A stretch of 64,000 nucleotides of DNA from Melaminivora jejuensis (GCF_017811175.1 NZ_JACWIJ010000002.1:2294001-2358000); one strand, 5' to 3'. Counted from the stretch's first letter, positions 9,941-19,452 are shown. The notes: generated by a model not told the origin, from the sequence alone. A program made the numbers and translations.

Positions 9941-11673
9941 GCCGCGCCTCCCCCCATGAAGGGCTGGCCGGCGTCCTCGGCCAGCTCCCGCACGGCGGCG
10001 CGGAAGACGCGGGCGCGCTCCTCGTAGCCGTTGAACATGTCCCAGCTGGCGCAGGCCGGCGACAGCAGCACGGCGTCACCCGCGTGCGCCCGCGCCGCCG
10101 CCTGGCGCACGGCCTGGGGCAGCGTGGCGGCATCCTCCAGCGGCACGGCGCAGCCGTGCAGCGCAGCGCGGATGCGCGGTGCATCGCGCCCGATCAGCAC
10201 CACGGCGCGGGCGTGGCGCGCCACCGGTGCAGCCAGCGGCGCGAAGTCCTGCCCCTTGCCGTCGCCGCCCAAAATGACCACCAGCCGGCGCTCGGCGCCC
10301 AGGCCGGCCAGCGCGGCCACGGTGGCGCCGACGTTGGTGCCCTTGCTGTCGTCGAAATACTCCACGTCCTGCACGATGGCCACCGGCTCGACCCGATGCG
10401 GCTCGCCCCGGTACTCGCGCAGGCCGTGCAGCAGCGGGGCGAGCTGGCAGCCCGCCGCCTGCGCCAGCGCCAGCGCCGCCAAGGCATTGGTGGCGTTGTG
10501 CCGGCCCCGGATGCGCAGCGCCTCGGCGGGCATCAGGCGCTGGATGTGCAGCTCCTCGTCCTGCCGGCTGGCGCGGCGCGCAGTCTCGTCGGCCTCGTGG
10601 GCGCGCACCAGCCAGGCCATGCCGGCGGCCACTTCGATGCCGAAGTCGCCGGGGCGCTGCGGCATGTCGGCGCCAAAAGTCACATGGGCGCGCTGCTGGG
10701 GCTTTTGCAGCCGGACGCGCACCGGCTCGGGCAGCATGGCCAGCACCGCCGGGTCGTCGCGGTTGAGCACCATCAGCGCCTGCTGGCCGAAGATGCGCGC
10801 CTTGGCCGCGCCGTAGGCCGCCATGCTGCCGTGCCAGTCCAGATGATCCTGCGTCAGGTTCAGCACCGTGGCCGCCGTGGGCTCGAAGCCCTCCTGGCTG
10901 CCATCGAGCTGGAAGCTCGACAGCTCCAACACCCAGGCGCGCGGCAGGGCATCAACGCCGCCCGTGGCCTCGGCGTCCAGGCACCGGGCCAGCGTGTCCA
11001 GCAGCGACGGGCCGATGTTGCCGGCCACCGCCACGGGCACGCCGGCCCAGGCCAGCAGATGGCCGGTCAGCGCTGTCACCGTGGTCTTGCCGTTGGTGCC
11101 GGTCACGGCCAGCACGGCGGGGGCGTAGCCGCCCTGCGCGCGCAGCAATGCCAGCGCCTCCGAAAACAAGTCTAATTCGCCGCAAACCCTTATCTGACAA
11201 GCGTTGGCAGCTATCAACAAAGGAGCAATCTCGGCGGACATCAGGCCGGGCGAGCGCAGCAGCACATCCAGCGCTGCGCCCTCGACCAAGCGGGCATCGA
11301 ACGGCCCGGCAACAAAGCGCACCTGCGGCAGCTGCGCGCGCAGCACGGCCAGTTGCGGCGGGTTGTCGCGCGTGTCGGCCACGGTGACCTCGGCCCCGCA
11401 GCGCAGGCACCAGCGCGCCATGGCCAGGCCCGAGGTGCCCAGGCCCAGCACCAGCACGCGCTGCCCGGCCATGCTGGTGGCCAGCGCAGCGCGCAGCGCC
11501 GGCAGCTCGGGTGTGGCTGCCGGCGGCGCCATCCATGCAGCCGTTGCAGCGTCCCCACCCATGTCCGCACCCGTATCTGCGTCTGCATCCGGGCCCGCAT
11601 CCGCACGCTGCACATCGGCAAAGATGCGCGCCACGAACTGCGCCGCCTCGGCAGCGGCACTCGGCACCGGCAC
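9937..11673 (-). CDS. murD: UDP-N-acetylmuramoylalanine--D-glutamate ligase MurD (5' end probably frameshifted)
   Basis: MurD adds D-Glu to UDP-MurNAc-L-Ala. The canonical part begins at [16 protein letters not shown] (residues about 73-88 from a GTG at 11673). The ATP loop [13 protein letters not shown] and the C-terminal domain with [14 protein letters not shown] follow. No good ribosome site precedes the GTG. A better start is the ATG at 11750, five bases after the mraY stop with GGTGAG upstream, but it is one base out of frame. Adding one C to a C-run (11725-11737) would give one continuous 604-aa protein with an Ala/Pro-rich N-terminal extension. Alternatively translation begins at an internal ATG near residue 48. 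A 40-bp repeat copy (11171-11221) encodes [14 protein letters not shown] in frame. Confidence 0.9.
   Translation of the reverse strand: MPVPSAAAEAAQFVARIFADVQRADAGPDADADTGADMGGDAATAAWMAPPAATPELPALRAALATSMAGQRVLVLGLGTSGLAMARWCLRCGAEVTVADTRDNPPQLAVLRAQLPQVRFVAGPFDARLVEGAALDVLLRSPGLMSAEIAPLLIAANACQIRVCGELDLFSEALALLRAQGGYAPAVLAVTGTNGKTTVTALTGHLLAWAGVPVAVAGNIGPSLLDTLARCLDAEATGGVDALPRAWVLELSSFQLDGSQEGFEPTAATVLNLTQDHLDWHGSMAAYGAAKARIFGQQALMVLNRDDPAVLAMLPEPVRVRLQKPQQRAHVTFGADMPQRPGDFGIEVAAGMAWLVRAHEADETARRASRQDEELHIQRLMPAEALRIRGRHNATNALAALALAQAAGCQLAPLLHGLREYRGEPHRVEPVAIVQDVEYFDDSKGTNVGATVAALAGLGAERRLVVILGGDGKGQDFAPLAAPVARHARAVVLIGRDAPRIRAALHGCAVPLEDAATLPQAVRQAAARAHAGDAVLLSPACASWDMFNGYEERARVFRAAVRELAEDAGQPFMGGGAA
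11171..11221 (+). repeat. 40-bp dispersed repeat (inside murD)
   Basis: CCGCAAACCCTTATCTGACA followed by AGCGTTGGCAGCTATCAAC; read in frame. Confidence 0.85.
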
Positions 11674-11755
11674 GGCAGCGGGCGGCGCGGTGTCCGCAGC
11701 CGCAGCCGGGACGGCAGGGGTGGAGGGGGCACGGGGGCTTGCTCGCTCATCGCAC

Positions 11756-12934
11756 TCACCGCAGCTTCAGCGTGGACAGGCCGATCAGGCACAGCAGCAT
11801 GGTGATGATCCAGAAACGCACCACGACCTGCGTCTCCTTCCAGCCGCTTTTCTCGAAATGGTGGTGCAGCGGCGCCATCTTCAGCAGCCGCCGGCCCTCG
11901 CCGTAGCGCCGCTTGGTGTACTTGAACCACAGCACCTGGGCCATGACCGACAGCGCCTCGACCACGAAGATGCCGCCCATGATGGCCAGCACGATCTCCT
12001 GACGCACGATGACGGCGATGGTGCCCAGGGCGCCGCCCAGCGCCAGCGCGCCCACGTCGCCCATGAAGACCTGCGCCGGGTGCGCGTTGAACCACAGGAA
12101 GGCCAGCCCGGCGCCAGCCATGGCGGCGCAGAAGATCAGCAGCTCGCCGGCGCCGGGGATGTGCGGGAACAGCAGATATTTGGAATAACTGGCGCTGCCC
12201 GTGACATAGGCAAAAATGCCCAGCGCCGAGCCGACCATGATGACCGGCATGATGGCCAGGCCGTCCAGGCCGTCGGTCAGGTTCACGGCGTTGCTCGCGC
12301 CCACGATGACCAGGTAGGTCAGGATGACGAAGCCCAGCACGCCCAGCGGGTAGGTGACCTCCTTGAAGAAGGGCACCAGCAGGCCGGCCTTCGGCGGCAA
12401 ATCCAGCGAAAAGCCCGACTGCACCCAGGTCACGAACAGCTCGAACACGCGGGCGTTGGAGTTCTCGGAAATCGAGAACACCAGGTACAGCGCCGCCAGC
12501 AGGCCAATGAGCGACTGCCAGAAGTATTTCTCGCGCGAGCGCATCCCTTCCGGATCCTTGCGCACCACCTTGCGCCAGTCGTCCACCCAGCCAATCGCCC
12601 CAAAGCCCAGCGTCACCGCCAGCACGATCCAGACGAAACGGTTCGACAGGTCGAACCACAGCAGCGTGGAGATGGCAATCGCCAGCAGGATCAGCACCCC
12701 GCCCATGGTCGGCGTGCCGTTCTTGGCCAGGTGCGTCTGCATGGCGTAGCTGCGCACTGGCTGGCCGATCTTGAGCGCCGCCAGCACGCGGATCACGCGC
12801 GGGCCGGCGACCAGGCCGATCAACAGCGCCGTCAGCGCCGCCATCACCGCGCGCATGGTCAGGTATTGAAAGACGCGCAGAAAGCCCAGCTCGGGCGAGA
12901 GGCCTTGCAGCCACTGGGTCAGCATCAGGAGCAT
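11756..12934 (-). CDS. mraY: Phospho-N-acetylmuramoyl-pentapeptide transferase MraY
   Basis: MraY transfers phospho-MurNAc-pentapeptide to undecaprenyl phosphate, making lipid I in the inner membrane. The 392-aa protein has about ten membrane spans. Motifs seen are [30 protein letters not shown] with catalytic aspartates near residue 220, [21 protein letters not shown], and [13 protein letters not shown] with the conserved histidines. The ATG at 12934 has GAGG 7 bases upstream and overlaps the end of murF by 10 bases. Confidence 0.97.
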   Translation of the reverse strand: MLLMLTQWLQGLSPELGFLRVFQYLTMRAVMAALTALLIGLVAGPRVIRVLAALKIGQPVRSYAMQTHLAKNGTPTMGGVLILLAIAISTLLWFDLSNRFVWIVLAVTLGFGAIGWVDDWRKVVRKDPEGMRSREKYFWQSLIGLLAALYLVFSISENSNARVFELFVTWVQSGFSLDLPPKAGLLVPFFKEVTYPLGVLGFVILTYLVIVGASNAVNLTDGLDGLAIMPVIMVGSALGIFAYVTGSASYSKYLLFPHIPGAGELLIFCAAMAGAGLAFLWFNAHPAQVFMGDVGALALGGALGTIAVIVRQEIVLAIMGGIFVVEALSVMAQVLWFKYTKRRYGEGRRLLKMAPLHHHFEKSGWKETQVVVRFWIITMLLCLIGLSTLKLR

Positions 12935-14547
12935 GGCGCTGCCTCCTGCTGCTCGATGGCCTGCACCACCTGTTCCATCTTCATGAAGCGTGATCCTTTC
13001 ACCAGCACGCTGCCCAGTTTCGGCAGCGCGGCGCGCACCGCAGTCGTGAGCGCGGCCATGTTGTCATCAAAATGCCGGGCGCCGGGGCCGCCGGCCTGGG
13101 CGGTGTGGGTGCTCAAGGCGCCCAGCGTGTACAAATGCTCGATGCCGGCAGCGCGGGCGTACGCGCCGGCCTCGGCGTGGAACTGCGGCCCCTGCTCGCC
13201 GACCTCGCCCATGTCGCCCAGCACCAGCAGGCGCGGGCCGGGCAGCGCGGCCAGCACGTCGATGGCGGCACGCACCGAGTCGGGGTTGGCGTTGTAGCTG
13301 TCGTCGACCACGGTGACGGCGCGCCCCTCCTGTTGCACGGTAAGGGCGCGCGAGCGGCCGGTGACGGGGCGAAAGTCCTGCAGGCCGCGGGCGATGGCGT
13401 CCAGTGGCGCGCCGACGGCCAGCGCGCAGGCGGTGGCGGCCAGGGCGTTGGCGACGTTGTGCTGGCCGGCGATGTGCAGCCGGGTGTCGAAGTCGCCTTG
13501 CGGGGTGGCGATGCGCACCTGCCAGGCGCCGTCCTGCCAGCGGGCGGCGGTGCAGGCGATGTCGGCGCGCGGGACGCGCTGGCCCTCACCCCAGCCCTCT
13601 TCCAGTGGGAGAGGGAGCAAAACCGGGGGCGCCGTGACTTCCTGAGTGCTCTGGGCAGCCAGCACATCCGCGCCCTCGTCCGCCAAAGCAGTTGGCATGG
13701 CCGCTCCCTTCTCCACCGAGGCCTGCAGCGCCTGCGTTCCCTCTCCCCTCTGGGGAGAGGGCTGGGGTGAGGGGCCGGCGCAGCCGGAAAAGGTCAGGCA
13801 GCGCCGCCCGCCGGCCAGTTCGCGCCATAGCGGCGCAAACGCATCATCCGCCGGAAACACCGCCGTGCCGTCTGCCGGCAGCGCCGTCAGCACGCTGCCG
13901 TTCTCGCGCGCCACGGCTTCGACCGTGTGCATGAATTCCAGGTGCTCGCGCTGCGCGTTGTTGACCAGCGCCACCGTGGGCTGGGCCAGAGCGGCCAGGC
14001 GTGCGATCTCGCCCGGGTGGTTCATGCCCAGCTCGACCACGGCGGCGCGGTGCTCAGGCAGCAGACGCAAGAGCGTCAGCGGCACGCCGATTTCGTTGTT
14101 GAAGTTGCCGCGCGTGGCCAGGGCAGCCTCGCCCAGCCAGGCGCGCAGCACGGCGGCGATCATCTGCGTCACCGTGGTCTTGCCGTTGCTGCCGGTGACG
14201 GCGACGAGCGGCAGCGCAAACTGCGCGCGCCAGCCCGCCGCCAGGGCGCCCAGCGCGGCCAGGCTGTCGGGTGCCTCGATGCCGGGCAGGCCGGCAGCCT
14301 CCACGCCGCGCTGCGCCAGCACCGCCACCGCCCCGGCAGCCCTGGCCTGCGCCAGGAAGTCATGCGCGTCGAAGCGCTCGCCGGCCAGCGCCACGAACAG
14401 GTCGCCTGCGCCCAGGCTGCGGGTGTCGGTATGCACACGCCCGATGGGCGTGTCGCCTGCACCCAGCAGGCGCGCGCCCGGCAGGCGCGTGCGGATCAGC
14501 GCGCAGGCCTGGGCCAGGGTCATGAGCGGGGACTCGGTGGCGTTCAC
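12925..14547 (-). CDS. murF: UDP-MurNAc-tripeptide D-alanyl-D-alanine ligase MurF with an in-frame repeat insertion
   Basis: MurF adds D-Ala-D-Ala to the UDP-MurNAc-tripeptide. Core motifs are [15 protein letters not shown] (ATP loop, residues about 117-128), [22 protein letters not shown] and [14 protein letters not shown]. At 540 aa it is roughly 70 residues longer than usual. The excess is residues 258-322, encoded by 13583-13777, which is bounded by two inverted copies of a GC-rich palindrome. Canonical sequence resumes with [16 protein letters not shown]. The insert lies in the central domain, after CLTFSG. The start overlaps the murE stop (ATGA). Confidence 0.96.
   Translation of the reverse strand: MNATESPLMTLAQACALIRTRLPGARLLGAGDTPIGRVHTDTRSLGAGDLFVALAGERFDAHDFLAQARAAGAVAVLAQRGVEAAGLPGIEAPDSLAALGALAAGWRAQFALPLVAVTGSNGKTTVTQMIAAVLRAWLGEAALATRGNFNNEIGVPLTLLRLLPEHRAAVVELGMNHPGEIARLAALAQPTVALVNNAQREHLEFMHTVEAVARENGSVLTALPADGTAVFPADDAFAPLWRELAGGRRCLTFSGCAGPSPQPSPQRGEGTQALQASVEKGAAMPTALADEGADVLAAQSTQEVTAPPVLLPLPLEEGWGEGQRVPRADIACTAARWQDGAWQVRIATPQGDFDTRLHIAGQHNVANALAATACALAVGAPLDAIARGLQDFRPVTGRSRALTVQQEGRAVTVVDDSYNANPDSVRAAIDVLAALPGPRLLVLGDMGEVGEQGPQFHAEAGAYARAAGIEHLYTLGALSTHTAQAGGPGARHFDDNMAALTTAVRAALPKLGSVLVKGSRFMKMEQVVQAIEQQEAAPCS
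13583..13618 (+). repeat. GC-rich palindromic repeat, copy A (inside murF)
   Basis: Starts CCCTCACCCCAGCCCTCTTC and ends in GGGAGAGGGAGC, with a CCCTCT/AGAGGG stem. It is read through in the murF frame as [13 protein letters not shown]. Confidence 0.85.
13739..13777 (-). repeat. GC-rich palindromic repeat, copy B (inside murF, inverted to copy A)
   Basis: CCCTCTCCCC..GGGGAGAGGG followed by CTGGGGTGAGGGGCCGG. Its reverse complement aligns with copy A. It is read in frame by murF as [12 protein letters not shown]. Confidence 0.85.
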
Positions 14548-16070
14548 TGGTTCTCTTTGTCGGCTGTCGATCCCGGGCGGCGCGCCAGCGCGGCGCGCGC
14601 GTGCTCCAGGTCGGAAAAAGGCCGGCGCACGCCCGCCGTTTCCTGGTAGTCCTCGTGGCCCTTGCCGGCGATCAGCAGCACGTCGCGTGCCTCAGCGCCG
14701 GCGATGGCCTGGGCGATGGCGGTGGCCCGATCCGGCTCGGCTTCGATGTGCGTGCTGGCGATGGTGCCCGCCAGGATCTGCTGGATGATGGCCGCCGGCG
14801 CCTCGCCGCGCGGGTTGTCGCTGGTCACGATGACGCGCTCGGCGCCCTGCTGCGCCACCGCGCCCATGAGCGGGCGCTTGGCCGCATCGCGGTTGCCGCC
14901 GCAGCCAAACACGCACCACAGCCGACCGCCACGCTGCGCCGCCATGGGGGCCAGCGCCGCCAGCGCCTGCGCCAGCGCGTCGGGCGTGTGCGCGTAGTCC
15001 ACGGCCACCAGCGGCTGGCCGGCGCCGCCGAGCTGCTGCATCCGCCCAGGCACCGGATCGAGCCGGGCGCAGGCGCAGACCGCCGCCTCCAGCGGCACGC
15101 CCAGCGCGCGCAGGCCGGCAATCACGCCCAGCAGGTTGGAGACGTTGAACAGGCCGACCAGCCGCGTCTGCAGCGTCACGGTGTGGACGCCCTCAGCCAC
15201 GGTGAAGGCCAGGCCGGCGCCGGTGGCCCGCACATCGCGCGCCTGCAGCCGTGCCGGCACGTGCCGCGACACGCTCCACACGTCCAGCGCCCGGCCCTGC
15301 AGCGACTCATGCAAGCTGGCGCCGCGCGTGTCGTCGATGTTGACCACCGCCGCCTGCAGGCCCGGCCAGTCGAACAGCACGCTCTTGGCCTGCCAGTAGT
15401 CGGCCATGCTGGCGTGGTAGTCCAGATGATCCTGGGTGAAATTGGTGAACAGCGCGACGCGGATACGCGTGCCGGCCAGGCGCTGCTCGGCCAGGCCGAT
15501 GGACGAGGCCTCGATGGCGCAGGCGCTGCGCCCGTCCTGCACGAAGCGGGCCAAGGCGCGCTGCAGTTGCACCGGGTCGGGCGTGGTCAGGCCGGTGGGC
15601 GCCAGATCGGGCGGCACACCAATGCCCAAAGTGCCGATCAAGCCACACCCAGCTTGCGCTGACAGCTCATTTTTAGATAGCACATTGAGCGCCTCGGCGA
15701 GCCACCAGGCGCTGCTGGTCTTGCCATTGGTGCCGGTCACGGCCAGCACGTCCAGGCGTGCGCTCGGGTGGCCAAACCATTCGGCGGCGATCAGTCCGGT
15801 GGCCGCCTTGAGGCCGTGCAGCGCGGCGATGCGTTCGTCGCCGCCGAAGTCGAAGGCCTGTATGCCTTCGCCCTCGACCAGGCAGGCGGCAGCGCCGCGC
15901 GCCAAGGCATCGGCCACGTGGGCGCGCCCGTCGGTGGCGGCACCTGGCCAGGCGATGAAGGCGTCGCCCGGCGCTACCTGCCGGCTGTCGGTGTGCAAGG
16001 TGCCGGGCAAGCGCGCGCGCAGCCAGGCGACGGCCTCGGGCAGGGTGGCCAGGGTCAGGGGGGTGTTCAC
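14544..16070 (-). CDS. murE: UDP-MurNAc-L-Ala-D-Glu:meso-diaminopimelate ligase MurE
   Basis: MurE adds the third stem residue. I take the GTG at 16070 as start (508 aa): it overlaps the ftsI stop as GTGA and has a strong GGAGGAA 6 bases upstream. Motifs are [15 protein letters not shown] (ATP loop, about 109-121), NFTQDHLDYH, VDYAHTPDAL and TSDNPRGE. The DNPR motif indicates meso-diaminopimelate rather than lysine as substrate. Residues about 131-145 (LSKNELSAQAGCG) come from a 40-bp dispersed repeat copy at 15641-15682, inserted in frame just after the ATP-loop helix. Confidence 0.96.
   Translation of the reverse strand: MNTPLTLATLPEAVAWLRARLPGTLHTDSRQVAPGDAFIAWPGAATDGRAHVADALARGAAACLVEGEGIQAFDFGGDERIAALHGLKAATGLIAAEWFGHPSARLDVLAVTGTNGKTSSAWWLAEALNVLSKNELSAQAGCGLIGTLGIGVPPDLAPTGLTTPDPVQLQRALARFVQDGRSACAIEASSIGLAEQRLAGTRIRVALFTNFTQDHLDYHASMADYWQAKSVLFDWPGLQAAVVNIDDTRGASLHESLQGRALDVWSVSRHVPARLQARDVRATGAGLAFTVAEGVHTVTLQTRLVGLFNVSNLLGVIAGLRALGVPLEAAVCACARLDPVPGRMQQLGGAGQPLVAVDYAHTPDALAQALAALAPMAAQRGGRLWCVFGCGGNRDAAKRPLMGAVAQQGAERVIVTSDNPRGEAPAAIIQQILAGTIASTHIEAEPDRATAIAQAIAGAEARDVLLIAGKGHEDYQETAGVRRPFSDLEHARAALARRPGSTADKENQ
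15641..15682 (+). repeat. 40-bp dispersed repeat (inside murE)
   Basis: AGCCACACCCAGCTTGCGCT followed by GACAGCTCATTTTTAGATAGC; read in frame. Confidence 0.8.
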
Positions 16071-17818
16071 AGCGATTCCTCCACCGGGTCGGCCACGATC
16101 AGCGGCTTGACGGCCATGTCCGGCGGCACGCCCATCAGGCGCAGGGTTTGCTGCACCACTTCGCTGAAGACCGGCGCGGCCACGGCGCCGCCGTAGATCA
16201 CGCCGTTGCTGGGTTCGTCGATCATGACGGCGACGATGATGCGCGGGTTGTCCACCGGCGCCAGGCCGGTGAACCAGGCGCGGTACTTGCCGCTGGCGTA
16301 GCTCTTGCCCACCTGTTTGCGCGCCGTACCCGACTTGCCACCCACCGAGTAGCCCACGGTCTGCGCCTTCTGGCCGGTGCCGCCCGGGCCAGCGGCCATC
16401 TGCAGCATCTTGCGTACCTGATCGGCAGTGCGCTCGGAAAACACCGGCACGCCCACCGCCGGCTGGTCGCTCTTGAGCATGGTCGCCTGGATGACGCGGC
16501 CGCCGTTGGCGAACACGGTGTAGGAGCGCGCCATCTGGAACAGGCTGGCCGACAGGCCGTAGCCATAGCTCATGGTGGCCTGCTCGATGGGCCGCCAGCT
16601 CTTGTAGGGGCGCAGGCGCCCGCTCACGGCGCCGGGGAAGGCGAGCGTGGGCTTTTGCCCGAAGCCCAGGGCGGAGAAGGTCTCCCACATCTCGCGCGCC
16701 GGCATCTGCATGGCGATCTTCGTGGTGCCGACGTTGCTGGACTTCTGGATCACGCCCTCCACGGTGAGCAGGCCGTAGTTGTGCGTGTCGTTGATGGTCG
16801 AGCCGGTGATGGTCAGCCGCCCGGGCGAGGTGTCGATGGGCGTCTCGGGGCGCACCCGACCGGACTCCAGCGCCAGGCCGACGGTGATGGGTTTCATGGT
16901 CGAGCCGGGTTCGAAGGTGTCGGTGAGCGCGCGGTTGCGCAGCTGCTCGCCTGTCAGGTTGCGCCGCTTGTCGGGCACGTAGCTGGGGTAGTTGGCCAGC
17001 GCCAGCACCTCGCCGGTATGGGCGTCCAGCACCACCACGCTGCCGGCCTTGGCCTTGTGCTCGGCCACGGTGTCGCGCAGCTTCTGGTAGGCGAAGAACT
17101 GCACCTTGCTGTCGATGGACAGCTGCATGTCGCGCCCGTTCATGGGCGGCACCTCGGCGCCCACGCCCTCGACCACGCGGCCCAGGCGATCCTTGATGAC
17201 GCGCATGGAGCCGGGCTTGCCGGCGAGTTCCTTGTCGAAGGCCAGCTCCATGCCCTCCTGGCCGTGGTCTTCGACATTGGTGAAGCCGACGATGTGCGCC
17301 GCCGACTCGCCCTCGGGGTACTGGCGCTTGTATTCCTTGCGGTGGTAGATGCCCTTGATGCCCAGCGCCATGATCTGCTGGCCCACGTCCCAGTCGAGCT
17401 GGCGCTTGAGCCAGACGAAGGTCTTGTCCTCGTCGGCCAGCTTGGCGATCAGCTGCGGCAGGGGCATCTCCAGCAGCCGCGCCAGCTCCCTGAGCTTCGG
17501 CGCCGCCTCGGCGTCGTCCGTGTCCACGTCCTCGGGGATGGCCCAGATGCTGGCCGCCGGCACGCTGGAGGCCAGGATCAAGCCGTTGCGATCGAGGATG
17601 CGGCCCCGGTTGGCCGGCAGCTCCAGGGTGCGGGCAAAACGCACCTCGCCCTGGCGCAGGAAGAAGTCGTTGCCGAAGACCTGCACATAGGCCGCCCGCG
17701 CCGCCAGGCCGCAAAAACCCAGCGCCACCAGCACCACGATGAAGCTGCTGCGCCAGGCCGGCGTCTTGGCCGCCAGCAGCGGACTGGAGGCGTAGTTCAC
17801 GCCGCGCACGCTGTTCAT
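16067..17818 (-). CDS. ftsI: Septal peptidoglycan transpeptidase FtsI (PBP3)
   Basis: FtsI is the class B penicillin-binding protein that cross-links septal peptidoglycan with FtsW. The ATG at 17818 has GGAGGT upstream and overlaps the ftsL stop (ATGA), giving 583 aa. It has one N-terminal membrane span (about residues 28-48, IVVLVALGFCGLAARAAY), a pedestal domain, and the transpeptidase domain with FEPGSTMKPIT (active-site Ser and Lys), KSSNVGT (SxN) and GGKSGTARK (KSGT). Confidence 0.97.
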   Translation of the reverse strand: MNSVRGVNYASSPLLAAKTPAWRSSFIVVLVALGFCGLAARAAYVQVFGNDFFLRQGEVRFARTLELPANRGRILDRNGLILASSVPAASIWAIPEDVDTDDAEAAPKLRELARLLEMPLPQLIAKLADEDKTFVWLKRQLDWDVGQQIMALGIKGIYHRKEYKRQYPEGESAAHIVGFTNVEDHGQEGMELAFDKELAGKPGSMRVIKDRLGRVVEGVGAEVPPMNGRDMQLSIDSKVQFFAYQKLRDTVAEHKAKAGSVVVLDAHTGEVLALANYPSYVPDKRRNLTGEQLRNRALTDTFEPGSTMKPITVGLALESGRVRPETPIDTSPGRLTITGSTINDTHNYGLLTVEGVIQKSSNVGTTKIAMQMPAREMWETFSALGFGQKPTLAFPGAVSGRLRPYKSWRPIEQATMSYGYGLSASLFQMARSYTVFANGGRVIQATMLKSDQPAVGVPVFSERTADQVRKMLQMAAGPGGTGQKAQTVGYSVGGKSGTARKQVGKSYASGKYRAWFTGLAPVDNPRIIVAVMIDEPSNGVIYGGAVAAPVFSEVVQQTLRLMGVPPDMAVKPLIVADPVEESL

Positions 17819-18147
17819 CGCACACCTCCGGGGGAGCTGGCCGGGACTGCCGCATTGGCTGCGCCGGACGCGCCAGGCCTGCTGCCGTCGTCGCTCACCC
17901 ACTGGGTGATGGCCGGCGTGGCCATGCGCATGTTCAGGCGCTCGTGCGCCAGGCGCTCGATGCGCAGCGGCGTGGCCTGGGCGCGGCGCTCGACCTGCAG
18001 GCGCTGGTGCTCGGTGGCTAGCTGGCGCGCCTCGGCCTGGGCGCGGTGCATCTCGGTGTAGAGGCGGCGCGCCTGGTACTGGCTGTGTACCAAAAGCATG
18101 GCGCTGGCCATGACGGCCAGCAGCAGCATGGCACTGATGCGGGTCAT
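17815..18147 (-). CDS. ftsL: Cell division protein FtsL
   Basis: FtsL is a small bitopic divisome protein that pairs with FtsB and FtsQ. The 110-aa protein has a membrane span at residues 4-21 (ISAMLLLAVMASAMLLVH). A leucine-zipper-like coiled coil follows (SQYQARRLYTEMHRAQAEAR, then LATEHQRLQVE), with the RLNMRMATPAITQWV block typical of betaproteobacterial FtsL. A Pro/Ala/Gly-rich tail closes it. The start overlaps a 20-codon ORF and the stop overlaps ftsI. Confidence 0.93.
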   Translation of the reverse strand: MTRISAMLLLAVMASAMLLVHSQYQARRLYTEMHRAQAEARQLATEHQRLQVERRAQATPLRIERLAHERLNMRMATPAITQWVSDDGSRPGASGAANAAVPASSPGGVR

Positions 18148-18206
18148 GCGCGCGCCCTTGCCGGGCGGCGCAGCGCCAGGCCGACGCCGGCGGCCAGCGC
18201 TCTCAT
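18144..18206 (-). CDS. Putative 20-codon coupling ORF between rsmH and ftsL
   Basis: ATG at 18206 overlaps the rsmH stop (ATGA) and its TGA at 18146-18144 overlaps the ftsL ATG (ATGA). The peptide would be [20 protein letters not shown]. No family is recognisable. Because the interval is exactly bridged by two ATGA overlaps, it may carry terminating ribosomes from rsmH to ftsL; the peptide itself need not have a function. A chance arrangement cannot be excluded. Confidence 0.4.
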   Translation of the reverse strand: MRALAAGVGLALRRPARARA

Positions 18207-19132
18207 GCCGGCACCTCAGTGCGCTCGGCCACGCGCATCACGGCGCTGCGCGCGCGCGGGTTGGCCGCCACCTCGGCAGCGCCCGGCTTGATGCGCTCCA
18301 GTGCGCGCAGGTGCATGGGCTGGGGCGCGGCAAAGGGCGCGCGCCGGTCATAGACCTCCTTGGCGTGCTGGGCGATGAATTGCTTGACGATGCGGTCTTC
18401 CAGCGAGTGAAAGCTGATGACCACCAGCCGCCCGCCCGGCGCCAGCACCGACAGGCTGGCTGCGAGTGCCTGGCGCAGCTCCTGCAGCTCGGCGTTGATG
18501 TGGATGCGCAAGGCCTGAAAGGTGCGCGTGGCCGGGTGCTGGCCCGGCTCGCGCGTCCGGACGGTGGCGGCCACGATGTCGGCCAGCTGCGCCGTGCGCG
18601 TGATCGGGCCGTGCTTGTCGCGCCAGGCCACCAGCGCCTTGGCAATGGGGCCGGCGAACCGCTCCTCGCCGTAGTCGCGTATCACCTGGGCGATGGCTGG
18701 CGGCTCGGCGCCGGCCAGCCACTCGGCCACGCTGTGCCCGCGTGTGGTGTCCATGCGCATGTCCAGCGGGCCGTCGAAGCGGAAGCTGAAGCCGCGCTCG
18801 GGCGTGTCGATCTGCGGCGAGCTGACGCCCAGATCCAGCAGCACGCCGCTGACGCTGCCCGGCGGCAGCTCGGCGATGCCGCAAAAGCCTTCGTGGCGGA
18901 TGGCAAAGCGCGCATCCGCCGCCAGCGGCGCGGCCTCGGCGATGGCCTGCGGATCCTTGTCGAAGGCGATCAGGCGGGCATCGGCGCCCAGGCGCGAGAG
19001 GATCAGCCGCGAATGCCCGCCGCGCCCGAAGGTGCCATCGACGAAGCAGCCGCGTGCGCCCAGCGGGCCACCGAGCAGGTGCTCGACGGCTTCGTGCAGC
19101 AAGACGGTGGTGTGCCCAGGGGCCTGGTTCAT
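18203..19132 (-). CDS. rsmH: 16S rRNA (cytosine1402-N4)-methyltransferase RsmH (MraW)
   Basis: RsmH is the SAM-dependent methyltransferase for C1402 of 16S rRNA. From the ATG at 19132 ([16 protein letters not shown]) the protein is 309 aa; a TTG 8 codons upstream is less likely. Motifs are [16 protein letters not shown] (SAM motif I), [12 protein letters not shown] and [19 protein letters not shown] near the C-terminus, all diagnostic. It is the first gene of the dcw operon here because mraZ is absent. Confidence 0.97.
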   Translation of the reverse strand: MNQAPGHTTVLLHEAVEHLLGGPLGARGCFVDGTFGRGGHSRLILSRLGADARLIAFDKDPQAIAEAAPLAADARFAIRHEGFCGIAELPPGSVSGVLLDLGVSSPQIDTPERGFSFRFDGPLDMRMDTTRGHSVAEWLAGAEPPAIAQVIRDYGEERFAGPIAKALVAWRDKHGPITRTAQLADIVAATVRTREPGQHPATRTFQALRIHINAELQELRQALAASLSVLAPGGRLVVISFHSLEDRIVKQFIAQHAKEVYDRRAPFAAPQPMHLRALERIKPGAAEVAANPRARSAVMRVAERTEVPA

Positions 19133-19449
19133 GTGCCGCACCCCTTCAGCAGGCAAAAAACTGCGCCCCGGCGGACGGGGCGGACAGGATGAACGGGGGC
19201 GCCGGCATGGCCGGGGCCTGCGGGCTCAGCGATGAAGAAGGCCCTGGCAACACGGGAAGACAACCCTCGGACGGATATGGCCGGCACGGCATGGAGAAGA
19301 GAGCAAACCTGAAAAAACACGCGCCGAGGGCAACTTCTCCCACTTTCTGGCACTTTCAGGCACGGCACTTTAGCAGGAAACCCCTGCCCGCCATGACCGT
19401 CTCCGGCAGCCCGCGCTCGCGCACCCGCGCGGGGATCGTAAACACGCTC
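19133..19449. other. 317-bp gap upstream of rsmH where mraZ would be expected
   Basis: This gap separates rsmH from hslU and must hold the main dcw promoter. It contains three 10-bp direct repeats (19334-19363) and a partial repeat end at the hslU stop. I find no MraZ-like reading frame in either strand. A full mraZ needs about 430 bp and does not fit. Confidence 0.7.
19334..19363 (-). promoter_or_regulatory. Putative MraZ operator (three 10-bp direct repeats)
   Basis: On the minus strand three units follow head to tail: GTGCCTGAAA, GTGCCAGAAA, GTGGGAGAAG. GTG(G)-type boxes repeated every 10 bp are the known MraZ-binding pattern upstream of dcw operons. Two of the three have CC in place of GG, so the site may be weakened. 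A fourth AAAGTGCC lies just upstream, off the 10-bp phase. Confidence 0.55.
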
Positions 19450-19452
19450 TCA
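19413..19452 (-). repeat. Partial copy (one end) of the 167-bp quasi-palindromic element
   Basis: About 40 bp identical or nearly identical to the right end of the full copies. On the minus strand it reads TGAGAGCGTGTTTACGATCC and then continues GC-rich. Its first three bases are the hslU stop codon. Confidence 0.85.

Noticed and set aside
7599-10184. An 861-codon minus-strand frame spanning murG and ftsW
   Set aside because: Only its last 355 codons (murG) are real; the upstream part is the wrong frame of ftsW, which has its own intact membrane-protein frame.
14544-17855. A 1103-codon frame that appears to fuse ftsI and murE
   Set aside because: The upstream part is an out-of-frame reading of ftsI; murE starts at the GTG at 16070 with a strong ribosome site.
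19129-19368. Short minus-strand frames in the rsmH upstream gap as a possible mraZ
   Set aside because: The translations (for example MPCLKVPESGRSCPRRVF) have no MraZ motifs and the gap is too short.
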